Of a stretch of DNA of 41,278 nucleotides, positions 23,402 to 32,922 are shown one piece after another; the stretch's first letter is position 1, and the number at the start of each line of letters is the position of its first letter. The notes under the pieces were generated by a model. The model made no database searches. It was not told the DNA's origin and worked only from the letters and a program-made list of their open reading frames with translations. Origin of the DNA: a virus; IMG/VR virus record IMGVR_UViG_3300021960_000176, positions 1-41,278 of that record; one strand, 5' to 3'. The translations under genes were made by a program, and so were the position numbers.

Positions 23402-24868
23402 ATGGCAGCAATAATTACGGAAAAGTTTAGAGTTCATAACGCTAAACAATTTAAGGAAGACTTTGGTGAATCAGCTTCATCAACCTATGTCTTCATTGGT
23501 AGACCACAAGCATGGACTGATGAAAACTCACCCCCTACACCTGCAAATGGTATTGGAGAGGAAGTAGATTCATGGTCAGATATGATCGCACTCAAAAAGA
23601 TTGGTTCAGCTGATGTATCACACGGTTTAACAAGATATGACTGGACAAGTGGAACAACCTACGATGAGTATGCACATGACTATAGTGCAACCAACACTTC
23701 AGTAGCTACTAGTGCTAGTAACCTATACGATTCAAGATTCTATGTAATCACAGATGAGTATCATGTATACAAGTGTATCAGAACAGGAAGAGATTCAAGT
23801 GGTTCTGTCGTAGCTTCAGATGTCAAACCAACTGGAACAAGTGCAACTTCTATTTTAGAAACCTCAGACTCTTTAGCTGCCGCAGGTCGTGGTTACAAAT
23901 GGAAATACATGTATACAATTGGTGCCTCAGATACAATTAAATTCGTAACCAGTGACTTCATGCCTGTTAAAACACTTGGTGCTCAAACAGAAGTTGATGG
24001 AACAGGTTCAGGTGGTTCATTAGGTTCAGCTGCAACCGATGATGGTTCTGCACAATGGGATGTAGAGAACAGTGCAATCGATGGTGGAATCTTCCACGTA
24101 GTTGTAACAAATGGTGGTTCAGGATATACAGACGGAACTTATACTAGTGTTGCAATTAATGGTGACGGTTCAGGTGCTACATGTTCAGTTGTTGTTTCAT
24201 CAGGTGCAATTTCATATGTTACTGTCCCAGCTGGACAGGAAGGAACTGGATACAGACGTGCATCTATAGATATAGATAATATTGCAGGTATTGGTTCAGG
24301 TTCAAATGGAACTGTTAAACCAATTATCTCACCTGAAATTGGACATGGTGCAGACCCCGTTCAAGAACTTGGTGGTAACTATGTAATCGTAAACTCAAGA
24401 CTTGAGTTTGCAGAAGGTTCAGGTGACTTCCCAACAGATAATGACTTTAGAAGAATCGGTCTTATTCAAGACCCATTTACAGTTGGAACAACAACAGTTG
24501 CTACTGCATCTACACTTGCAGCTTACAACAAAATGACACTTTCTACAGTGTCAGGTTTATCAGTTGATGACATTATTATGAATGCATCCTCAAACGGAGC
24601 AGGAGTTGCAGTTGGAAGAATAATTTCAATCTCCTCTAATGATGTATCATACATTCCTATTGCAAACAGTGGTGGTGGATATGTAAATTTTGCCAACTCT
24701 GATACAATATATAAGAATGGTTCATCAATAGGAACAGTATCTAATGTTAACAGTTCATTCCCTGAAGTTGCAAGATTCTCAGGTCAAGTAATGTATGTTG
24801 AAAATAGAGGTGCAGTTTCAAGAGCAGCAGACCAAATCGAAGATATTAAACTTATCATCGAAATGTAG
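23402..24868 (+). CDS. 8: baseplate wedge protein gp8
   Basis: A 488-aa protein. It starts AAIITEKFRVHNAKQFKEDF and YVFIGRPQAWTDEN (T4 gp8: VTSKFRTEKMLNFYN, FITFGRSEPWSSNEN) and ends FSGQVMYVENRGAVSRAADQ then IEDIKLIIEM (T4 HSGEMIYMENRPPIIMAMDQ, TEEINILFTF). The invariant WKYMYTI occurs near 175. T4 gp8 is 334 aa; the extra 150 residues are Gly/Ser/Thr-rich beta segments (about 195-300 and 370-455), probably surface loops. gp8 dimers strengthen the wedge. Confidence 0.9.
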   Translation: MAAIITEKFRVHNAKQFKEDFGESASSTYVFIGRPQAWTDENSPPTPANGIGEEVDSWSDMIALKKIGSADVSHGLTRYDWTSGTTYDEYAHDYSATNTSVATSASNLYDSRFYVITDEYHVYKCIRTGRDSSGSVVASDVKPTGTSATSILETSDSLAAAGRGYKWKYMYTIGASDTIKFVTSDFMPVKTLGAQTEVDGTGSGGSLGSAATDDGSAQWDVENSAIDGGIFHVVVTNGGSGYTDGTYTSVAINGDGSGATCSVVVSSGAISYVTVPAGQEGTGYRRASIDIDNIAGIGSGSNGTVKPIISPEIGHGADPVQELGGNYVIVNSRLEFAEGSGDFPTDNDFRRIGLIQDPFTVGTTTVATASTLAAYNKMTLSTVSGLSVDDIIMNASSNGAGVAVGRIISISSNDVSYIPIANSGGGYVNFANSDTIYKNGSSIGTVSNVNSSFPEVARFSGQVMYVENRGAVSRAADQIEDIKLIIEM

Positions 24869-24871
24869 TAG

Positions 24872-24893
24872 TTTGACCTCTAGAGAGGTCAAA
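24872..24893 (+). repeat. 9-bp inverted repeat after gp8
   Basis: TTTGACCTC and GAGGTCAAA separated by TAGA make a strong hairpin directly after the gp8 stop. There is no T run after it, so it is not a standard intrinsic terminator. It may protect the gp8 mRNA 3' end or pause the polymerase. Confidence 0.55.
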
Positions 24894-24899
24894 TAAATA
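24892..24899 (+). promoter_or_regulatory. late promoter AATAAATA
   Basis: AATAAATA, one mismatch from TATAAATA, 17 nt before the ATG of the giant tail protein. It overlaps the end of the inverted repeat. The predicted leader of about 12 nt carries the AGGA ribosome site. Confidence 0.4.
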
Positions 24900-24916
24900 A
24901 CTTAAAGAGATAGGAC

Positions 24917-27900
24917 ATGGCAGAAAAAACCGATTTAAATATATCACCATATTATGACGACTACAATGAAGATAAGAATTTTCACAAGGTTCTTTTCCGT
25001 GCAAGTCGTCCACTACAAGCTAGAGAGTTAACTCAGTCTCAATCTATACTTCAAAATCAGGTTGAGAAGTTTGGTGATCACTTCTTTAAAGAAGGTGCAA
25101 TCGTTCAAGGTGCTCAAACAGATATTGACATGGAAGCATACTATGTCAAGGTATCTTCTGCTAATCCAAATGCAAGTGGTGATGCAAATGTTGAAACATA
25201 CAGAACTGCAACCCACGAAAAATATCTTCAAGGTAAAACCTCAGGTGTTATTGCAAAGTGTGTTTACTCTGCAGCTGAATCAGAAAGTGATTCACTCACT
25301 TTATTTGTTAAATACATTTCACAAGGAACCAACGATGCACACTCATTTGCTTTCCTAGCAAACGAAGAACTTCAAGTAGTCACACTTGATGAAAATGGTG
25401 CAGCCTCAGATGTTGGTTCAAACTACAACGACTTTACAGTTTTAAGTGCAGACAAACTTCCAATCGGAAGGGGGTCTCTTGCAAAGATTACTGAAGGGGT
25501 CATTTATGTCAGAGGTTTCTTTGTAAAGGTTGCAGAACAGACAATTATTTTAGAAAAATATTCAGGTAAACCATCCTATAGAGTTGGTTTAAGTATAGTT
25601 GAGTCTTTGATCAGTTCAGCAGAAGATAACACACTTTTAGATAATGCAACAGGAACAAATAACGAAAACGCTGCTGGTGCTGACCGTTTAAAGATTACAC
25701 TTACATTATCTAAATTTGCAATCGATTCAACAGATGATATTAACTTTGTTGAACTTGCAAGAGTTAATCAAGGTCTTATTGAATCCCTAATCAATACTAC
25801 AAGATATGGTGACGGTATTACCTCAACACTTGCACGAAGAACATACGATGCAAACGGTGACTTTGTTGTTAATCAATTTACTCACTCACTTAGAGAGCAC
25901 TTAGACGATACCACAAACAGAGGATTCTATCCAAAGAGATATGGTGGTAAAGAAGATAAATTCGTCCTACAGATTTCGCCAGGTAAGGCATATGTTCGTG
26001 GTTATGAAATTGATAAAATTGGAACAACCAATCTACCTTTCTCTAAAGCACGAACAACAAAAAGTATCGAAGATGCAAACACTCCTATTCGTTTAGGTAA
26101 TCATCTTAGAGTATACAATGCACACTCACTTCCTGAGTTTGGTAACGAATCAGGTTCAGACACTATTGACCCATTCAACACATGTAAGTTATGGCCTAGT
26201 GTTGTTTCAAGTGCAGGAACAGAAAACTCAGAAGACTATATTGGTTTTGCAAGAGTTAGAGACATTACATTAAGAGAAGGAACAGATTCCTCTAATGTCT
26301 ATACCAATGCAAGTATTTGGGAACTCTCAATGTTTGACATTAAGATGTTCACAAAAATTTCAGGAACCCAAACAGGAACATTCACAGCTGGTGACAGAGT
26401 CCTTGGTTCCTCTTCAGGTGCATCAGGTATTGTTGCATACACTTCATCAGGACAACTATATGTTCACGATGTAATCGGAACATTTACAACTTCAGATTCT
26501 ATTTCATCTGAGGGTTCAACTACAGGGTCGATTTCAACAGTAACAGCTGTTAGAAACTACAACATTGATAGAGTAAGATCAATCACACAGGTTCCTGAAA
26601 ACACTTCTAGAGAAGTGTTCACTGCTGATGTCCAATTAGATTCAGACAAGACTCTAACAGGAACCGTTATCTTTGCAAGTGGAAATTCCACTGTCACAGG
26701 TTTTGGAACAAGGTATGCTTCTGAACTCAAAGAAGGTGATTTAGTTTACAACCCTGGCGCATCCGAACTTCTAATCGTAAGTTCAATAACAAGTGACACT
26801 TCCTTCACTGCAACATCAAATGCAGGTGGGACATACCAAGGTAGTGCAACAAGAAGAAGAGCTCAACTGCACAATCAAGATCAGACAGTTAACATCTTCT
26901 CATGGCCAAGAAACTGGGTTGCATCACACACACCCGAATCAGTAAATATTAAAAAACAGGAAGTTGTCACAATTTCTTCAGGTTCGTTTACTATCGATAC
27001 AGATTCAAACGGAACTTTCTTACAGAGAAATACTGATAACTTCTCTATTGCAGTAGTTGAACAAGCATCAGGTTCACCAACAATTAACAATGGTGATATT
27101 CTAAACATTGAAGATTATACACTAAGTGTAACAACTTCAGGTTCAGGACAACAGTTAACAGTATCAGGATTTAACACAGCAGACAACGGTGCAAGGTTGA
27201 AGGTAACCTTCTCTGCATCATATGTCAATCCAGTAAACAGAGATAAAACACTACGACAAGCAAGATGTTTGAAAGTAGGTAGTCCAAGAAGTGCTGGTGG
27301 TTTCTACGGAACTGCATACAATGATAAAGATATTTCATTGGGTGTCACAGATGTATTTAAAGTTCGTGGTGTTTACGAAGGTGTAGATGGAACCCCTCTA
27401 CCACCGAATGCAGCATTTAGTATTTCAAGTGGAACACCAGTTGCATATGAAAAGATTATCGGACAAACATCAGATGCACACGCTGTAATCATTACATACA
27501 ACGGTAGTGGTGCAACATCATACTACTACTATACAAACAACAATAGATTCCAAGATGGTGAAACTGTTATTGGTCAAACATCAAATGCAATTTTTACTAT
27601 CGGTTCAATCTCAGCTGGTTCACCAAATATTACAAAGAGATTCTTCTTTGACGATGGACAGAGAGATGGTTTCTATGACCTTTCAAAACTTACAAGAAAG
27701 GCAGGAGAACCTGCACCAAACAATCCTATACTAGTAGTATTTGACTACTTCACTGCATCAGGTGGTGGTGACTTCTACGATGTTAACTCTTATTCATCAA
27801 TTGATTATAAAGACATCCCTGTCTACTCTCCAAGTAGAGTTGACTTAGGTGGTTTAGAACCCGATGGAACTTATGAGTTATCAGATGCAGTAGACTTCAG

Positions 27901-30900
27901 ACCATCTGTTGGACAGATCATAGGAAGTTCTACATTTGCAACTGTAAATGCAGACCCAACATCTCCAATTGATTTATCTAATTCAACCAGTGGTGCTGTT
28001 TATGCACCGATGGGTTATGACACTGGTAGATCATATAAGAGTAGTAGAACAGGTATCACATCATCAAATGCAAGTGTTGTAGACACACCTGTCAATGAAA
28101 CATCCGTAGTAGGTGACCTAAGTTTCTATGTGGGAAGAATTGATAAAGTGTTCCTACACAGAAGTGGAGAGTTTAGACTTTCACAAGGTATTCCAGCTCT
28201 TTCACCGACAAAACCTAAATCTCTAGATGAATCTATCGAGATGTTTGAGGTGTCAATTCCACCTTACACTTTAAATCTATCAGAGATAAAGGTAAGATCG
28301 TTTGAACACAGACGATACACAATGTCAGACATTGGTAAGATCAACAACCGTGTAACTAACCTTGAAAGAATTACATCTCTTTCTTTATTGGAAAAAGATA
28401 CACAAACTAAACAGATTTTAGACACAGATGGATTTGATAGATTCAAATCAGGTTTCTTAGTAGACAACTTTAGAGGTCACAGAGTTGGTGACACTCAACA
28501 CCCCGACTATTCAATTTCAATTGATAACAAATTGGGTGCAATGAGACCTAAGAATTATACACAGTTTTTTGATATTGAATTAAACACAGGTGCTTCAGGA
28601 AGTTATCAGAAGACTGGTGACTTGATTACACTACCTTATACTGAAAAGAGTTTAATCAATAACAATAAAGCTTCAAGACAAATAAATGTTAATCCATATA
28701 ATGTATTTGCATTTATCGGTAATATCAAACTAACTCCTGCAACAGATATTTGGCAGGATACCGAGCAACTACCTGAAGTAAGAGTGAACAGAGAAGGAAA
28801 CTTTGATGCACTTTCAGGTTTAAATGGTATTGGAACAGTTTGGAATAACTGGCAGACAACATGGGTTGGTGAACCTAGAACAGTTTCTAGTCAAGTCACT
28901 GCAACCTCTAACGGTCAGTGGTCAGGTGACCCTGCACAAGGTGGTGAATGGCAAGCTGGATTCCAGTTGACAAGAGAGATCACCGAAACACCCGAAACAC
29001 AAACTAGAACAGGTGTAACAACAAGTGTTGTAGAAGACTTTGTAGAAACAAGAAACGATAGAATCGTGTCAGTATCAGTTGTTCCTTTCATTCGTGCAAG
29101 AACAATTGAAATTGATGCAACCAACTTAAAACCTAATACTAATCACTTTATATTCTTTGATGGTATAAGAGTTGATCAATATGTAAGACCATTTAGTTCT
29201 ACCTTCTCACAAGACGGTGGAACTGGTGCATCTTCAGGTGTAAAAACAAATGGTAACGGTAGACTTCGTGCATACTTTGATATTCCAAGTAATTCTGCAC
29301 AGAGGTTCCCAACTGGTCAAAGAGATTTAAGAATTACATCAAGTTTCTATAACTTGACTAACCCTGCATCTAGTGGAAACACTCAGTATCAAGCACAGGG
29401 TCTTCTTCAATCTTCACAAACAGAAATTATCTCAACTAGAAATGGTAAGATTGTAACAGAAACAACATCACAGGCACGAGACTTCTCAAGTAGAGGAGAA
29501 ATTCTAAACTCAACTGCAATTGATACATCTGCAACTCCTTACCCATCTCCACCTGAGATTCCACCAGCTGCACAGATTCCAGTTGATACTACACCTGTGC
29601 CTGTTCCGTCTACTCCAACACCTGAACCAGCACCTGTAACCTCACCAGTTACAGCTCCTGAACCAGTGCCAAGTCCGACTATACCTACGGTAAACATTCC
29701 AACAGTAGAAGACTTTTTTGAAGTGCCATGGTTTGAAAGAGATTTTGATAGAATTCCAATATGGAGACGAGAATTTCAACAAGATGTAGACCCACTTGCA
29801 CAATCATTCTTGGTTGATGCATCAGGTGGTATATTCTTAACTTCAGTGGATGTATACTTTGCAACTAAAGATGAATCACTTCCAGTAAGAGTAGAAATTA
29901 GAAATATGGTTAATGGATATCCAGGCCAAATTATTCTACCTTTCTCAGATGTGGTTAAAAATCCTTCAGAGGTTAATACTTCAGTTGATGGTTCTGTTGC
30001 AACTACATTTACATTTGACTCACCTGTCTACTTAGAACAAGGTAGAGAATTTTGTTTCGTAGTATTATCAAACTCTAACAAGTATGAAGCATTCATTTCT
30101 AGAATGGGTGAACCTGATCTTATCACTGGTCAAACAATTGCAGAACAACCTGCAACTGGTTCACTATTCTTATCTCAGAATGCATCTACATGGACAGCAG
30201 AACAGACAGATGATCTTAAATTTAATTTAAAACATGCAAAATTTGATGTATCAAAATATGCAGATTTAAGATTTGATAACGCTGCACTACCTATTGCAAA
30301 TCTTCAGGATAATCCTGTTGAAGCATTTAGTGGTCAGAATTATGTAAAAATTTACAGTTATACTCACGGTATGTATACCACTAATTCTAATGTAACTATT
30401 AGTGGTGTAACAGGAAACATGACAGGATGTGTTGTGAATATAGGTGGGGCAACATTGGCCTCAGGAAGTCTACCCGTTGATGGAACATACACAGGTCTTG
30501 CAACCACTACAAGTGGTAATGGACAAAACTGCACAGTAGATATTATTGTATCTTCAGGTGCAATCACATCAACTAAGATTTCAAATCCAGGCTTATCATA
30601 CACAACAAGTGACACACTAACAGTTACAAACTTTGGTAGTGCAACAAACAGTCTAACCATAGCAATTGATACAGTTGCAGAAACACTGGGTGGTATACCA
30701 GTTGATACAATTAATCAGACATTTACATCTATCTCTAATATAACTATTGACTCATTCTGTGTAACACCCGATGTGTCATCATACGATTTCATTTCAGGTT
30801 ATACATCAGTTGAGTCAACATTGAGTGGTGGTGCAAATGCAAAATCAACTAGAAACTACTACTTTGATACCATTCACACAATGATTCCAAATACTATGTT

Positions 30901-31618
30901 GGAAAACACTATGATTAGTGTTGCAGTAAACACAACTGCAATGGATTCACCTGAAGGATATACAGGGGGTGGAACTGCTTATCAAATGAGAGCAGCTGGA
31001 GAGATGATCACATTGAATGATAATGTGTTCTTTAGTTCACCAAGTATTGTTGCATCACCTATTAATGAAACCAATGAAATGTCTTCACAGAAATCATTCC
31101 ATTGTAGAGTTCAGATGAAGACACAAAACAGTAATATCTCACCTGTATTAGATGTTGCAACTATTGGATGTTTAGGTATTGCAAATAGATTGAATCAAAT
31201 TAATTCATCTTCAGACGTTCCAAGTGGAACCGTTTATGTTGCATCTACAGAACCCGATGGTGATAATAACAAGATGGTTTATGTAACGAAAAAGGTTAAC
31301 TTAAAAACTCCTGCAACTGCATTGAGAGTCACAGCTGATATCTTCAACCCACCTACAACGAATGTTAAGTTCATGTATAAAGTATTGAGAAATGATGAAG
31401 CAACTCCTTTCGATGATACAGGATGGGAATATTTCAACACTAATGGTTCACCTGATACTTCATTAGTATCCGATGCAAGGAACTTTAAAGAATACGACTT
31501 TACAGTTGATAACCTACCTGAATTTGGTGCATTTGCAATCAAAGTTATAGGACAAGGAAGTAATACTTCAGTAGTGCCACTCGTATCTGCACTTAGATGT
31601 ATTGCACTTGCAACATAG
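24917..31618 (+). CDS. giant distal tail/baseplate fibre-base protein, DUF4815-like N-terminus
   Basis: A 2233-aa protein, the largest in the window. The N-terminus (ISPYYDDYNEDKNFHKVLFR, ASRPLQARELTQSQSILQNQ, HFFKEGAIVQG) is the DUF4815 pattern seen in large cyanophage and marine phage virion proteins. Later parts include FxxGDxVxGxxSGAxG modules, a proline-rich hinge (about 1538-1600: PSPPEIPP, PVPVPSTPTPEPAPV), then DPLAQSFLVDASGGIFLTSV (about 1625) and a C-terminal beta domain. Position after gp8 suggests it replaces T4 gp10 and other distal baseplate proteins as fibre anchor. This is inference from order. Confidence 0.7.
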   Translation: MAEKTDLNISPYYDDYNEDKNFHKVLFRASRPLQARELTQSQSILQNQVEKFGDHFFKEGAIVQGAQTDIDMEAYYVKVSSANPNASGDANVETYRTATHEKYLQGKTSGVIAKCVYSAAESESDSLTLFVKYISQGTNDAHSFAFLANEELQVVTLDENGAASDVGSNYNDFTVLSADKLPIGRGSLAKITEGVIYVRGFFVKVAEQTIILEKYSGKPSYRVGLSIVESLISSAEDNTLLDNATGTNNENAAGADRLKITLTLSKFAIDSTDDINFVELARVNQGLIESLINTTRYGDGITSTLARRTYDANGDFVVNQFTHSLREHLDDTTNRGFYPKRYGGKEDKFVLQISPGKAYVRGYEIDKIGTTNLPFSKARTTKSIEDANTPIRLGNHLRVYNAHSLPEFGNESGSDTIDPFNTCKLWPSVVSSAGTENSEDYIGFARVRDITLREGTDSSNVYTNASIWELSMFDIKMFTKISGTQTGTFTAGDRVLGSSSGASGIVAYTSSGQLYVHDVIGTFTTSDSISSEGSTTGSISTVTAVRNYNIDRVRSITQVPENTSREVFTADVQLDSDKTLTGTVIFASGNSTVTGFGTRYASELKEGDLVYNPGASELLIVSSITSDTSFTATSNAGGTYQGSATRRRAQLHNQDQTVNIFSWPRNWVASHTPESVNIKKQEVVTISSGSFTIDTDSNGTFLQRNTDNFSIAVVEQASGSPTINNGDILNIEDYTLSVTTSGSGQQLTVSGFNTADNGARLKVTFSASYVNPVNRDKTLRQARCLKVGSPRSAGGFYGTAYNDKDISLGVTDVFKVRGVYEGVDGTPLPPNAAFSISSGTPVAYEKIIGQTSDAHAVIITYNGSGATSYYYYTNNNRFQDGETVIGQTSNAIFTIGSISAGSPNITKRFFFDDGQRDGFYDLSKLTRKAGEPAPNNPILVVFDYFTASGGGDFYDVNSYSSIDYKDIPVYSPSRVDLGGLEPDGTYELSDAVDFRPSVGQIIGSSTFATVNADPTSPIDLSNSTSGAVYAPMGYDTGRSYKSSRTGITSSNASVVDTPVNETSVVGDLSFYVGRIDKVFLHRSGEFRLSQGIPALSPTKPKSLDESIEMFEVSIPPYTLNLSEIKVRSFEHRRYTMSDIGKINNRVTNLERITSLSLLEKDTQTKQILDTDGFDRFKSGFLVDNFRGHRVGDTQHPDYSISIDNKLGAMRPKNYTQFFDIELNTGASGSYQKTGDLITLPYTEKSLINNNKASRQINVNPYNVFAFIGNIKLTPATDIWQDTEQLPEVRVNREGNFDALSGLNGIGTVWNNWQTTWVGEPRTVSSQVTATSNGQWSGDPAQGGEWQAGFQLTREITETPETQTRTGVTTSVVEDFVETRNDRIVSVSVVPFIRARTIEIDATNLKPNTNHFIFFDGIRVDQYVRPFSSTFSQDGGTGASSGVKTNGNGRLRAYFDIPSNSAQRFPTGQRDLRITSSFYNLTNPASSGNTQYQAQGLLQSSQTEIISTRNGKIVTETTSQARDFSSRGEILNSTAIDTSATPYPSPPEIPPAAQIPVDTTPVPVPSTPTPEPAPVTSPVTAPEPVPSPTIPTVNIPTVEDFFEVPWFERDFDRIPIWRREFQQDVDPLAQSFLVDASGGIFLTSVDVYFATKDESLPVRVEIRNMVNGYPGQIILPFSDVVKNPSEVNTSVDGSVATTFTFDSPVYLEQGREFCFVVLSNSNKYEAFISRMGEPDLITGQTIAEQPATGSLFLSQNASTWTAEQTDDLKFNLKHAKFDVSKYADLRFDNAALPIANLQDNPVEAFSGQNYVKIYSYTHGMYTTNSNVTISGVTGNMTGCVVNIGGATLASGSLPVDGTYTGLATTTSGNGQNCTVDIIVSSGAITSTKISNPGLSYTTSDTLTVTNFGSATNSLTIAIDTVAETLGGIPVDTINQTFTSISNITIDSFCVTPDVSSYDFISGYTSVESTLSGGANAKSTRNYYFDTIHTMIPNTMLENTMISVAVNTTAMDSPEGYTGGGTAYQMRAAGEMITLNDNVFFSSPSIVASPINETNEMSSQKSFHCRVQMKTQNSNISPVLDVATIGCLGIANRLNQINSSSDVPSGTVYVASTEPDGDNNKMVYVTKKVNLKTPATALRVTADIFNPPTTNVKFMYKVLRNDEATPFDDTGWEYFNTNGSPDTSLVSDARNFKEYDFTVDNLPEFGAFAIKVIGQGSNTSVVPLVSALRCIALAT

Positions 31619-31619
31619 T

Positions 31620-31832
31620 ATGTCAGAGTATAGTAGAGTAGAAGGACACTCAAATCTTATAAGAGATGAAGAGACCACTGCTATCGTTAATACTGATATT
31701 AACTCATACTATATGGCAAAAAGGAGAAAAGAGATATTTCGATCACAGGTAAACGAAATAAATACACTAAAGAGTGAAGTTCAAGAAATTAAACTTCTTC
31801 TCAGAACAATGGTAGAGAAACTAAATGGCTAA
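31620..31832 (+). CDS. small coiled-coil phage protein
   Basis: A 70-aa protein starting at ATG 31620, 1 nt after the upstream stop; an in-frame start at 31602 would lie inside the giant gene. MSEYSRVEGHSNLIRDEET is a pattern I recognise from small T4-like marine phage proteins of unknown role. The C-terminal part (FRSQVNEINTLKSEVQEIKL) is a coiled coil. It could be a trimerisation or assembly factor for the fibres. It overlaps the next gene by 8 nt. Confidence 0.65.
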   Translation: MSEYSRVEGHSNLIRDEETTAIVNTDINSYYMAKRRKEIFRSQVNEINTLKSEVQEIKLLLRTMVEKLNG

Positions 31833-32913
31833 GACAGTAGACAACCACAGCACGATTGAAGATTTTAGAAGACGGTATAACGAACTGGCAACAGATGTTG
31901 GTGATATCTCTGGCTTAAGACAAACGATCAAAAATTTTAATGGTGGAACACTTGTTGATGCTGTTAATGCAATTGAAGACAAAGTATTTTTCTTCAAAGA
32001 ATTTACCTTTACTGCAACTTCAGGACAACAGACTTTTAGTGGAAACGATGACGGTGGAGAGGAACTTAAATTTAAACCCAACCGTCTACAAGTTTTTAAA
32101 AATGGGGAACACTTACTTAGTAATGTTGACTTCACTGTCAGTAATCCTTCAGGGGGTTATTATTTAAATATTCAGTTAACAAGTGGTGCAACACTAGGTG
32201 ATGTCATCACTGTCTACTCATTCACAGGTTCTTTTGAAGGAACATCAACTGCACAAGGTTCAGTTGGTTATTTTGTAGAGACTGCACAAAACATCATATA
32301 TAACTCTAATCAAAGTGGTGTTATATTAAATGGTGATAACTCAACACCAACAACAGCACTTCAAAGTGGTTTTACAATTCAACTTGCAGGAAAGACCTAT
32401 GCAGAAGATAACATAGAACTTGCAAGTGGTAAAAGTTTCGTGGGTAATCTGACTGGTAATGTAACAGGCAATGTAACAGGTAATGTAACAGGAACAGTTT
32501 CCTCAATAACAAATCATAGTGTAAACTCACTTAATGATGTTGATACTACTGGTGCTACAAACGGTCAATTATTGATTTATAGTTCATCAACTAGTAAGTG
32601 GGAAGCTTCCGATGCACCTGTAAACTATACTGATGAACAAGCACAAGATGCAGTAGCAACCATGATTACTAATGGTTCACATTCTAACATTACTGTTTCT
32701 TATGATGATGCAAGTAACACACTTTCTTTCACAGGGTCAAACTCTGTTACAGGTGGTGACGGACTAACACTAACAGGAACAGACATGAGTGTAAATACAA
32801 GCAATGGTGTGAAAATTTCAGGTGATAATGTCGTATTGGATTACGAAACCACGTCCACTGCACCATCTAGTGTTGGTTCAACATCTACTGGACACCTTTG
32901 GTTTGTAATTTAA
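31825..32913 (+). CDS. tail fibre-type structural protein
   Basis: A 362-aa protein. The N-terminal 60 residues (STIEDFRRRYNELATDVGDI) are helical and probably attach to the tail. A beta domain follows (FTATSGQQTFSG, LQVFKNGEHLLS). Residues about 207-222 are short GNVT steps (GNLTGNVTGNVTGNVTGTV), as in fibre shafts. Then comes the common LNDVDTTGATNGQLLIYS-x5-KWEA module and a Ser/Thr/Gly-rich end. Part of the host-contact cluster. No catalytic motif is seen. Confidence 0.7.
   Translation: MAKTVDNHSTIEDFRRRYNELATDVGDISGLRQTIKNFNGGTLVDAVNAIEDKVFFFKEFTFTATSGQQTFSGNDDGGEELKFKPNRLQVFKNGEHLLSNVDFTVSNPSGGYYLNIQLTSGATLGDVITVYSFTGSFEGTSTAQGSVGYFVETAQNIIYNSNQSGVILNGDNSTPTTALQSGFTIQLAGKTYAEDNIELASGKSFVGNLTGNVTGNVTGNVTGTVSSITNHSVNSLNDVDTTGATNGQLLIYSSSTSKWEASDAPVNYTDEQAQDAVATMITNGSHSNITVSYDDASNTLSFTGSNSVTGGDGLTLTGTDMSVNTSNGVKISGDNVVLDYETTSTAPSSVGSTSTGHLWFVI
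32443..32490 (+). repeat. four 12-nt tandem repeats coding GNVT
   Basis: Four copies of GGTAATGTAACA (the first diverged, GGTAATCTGACT; the third with C for T) encode the GNLT/GNVT shaft steps. Such in-frame repeats can change number by slippage. Confidence 0.75.
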
Positions 32914-32922
32914 TGGGACAAA

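Noticed and set aside
32443-32490. CRISPR-like repeats
   Set aside because: The 12-nt units are contiguous, without spacers, and encode GNVT fibre steps in frame.
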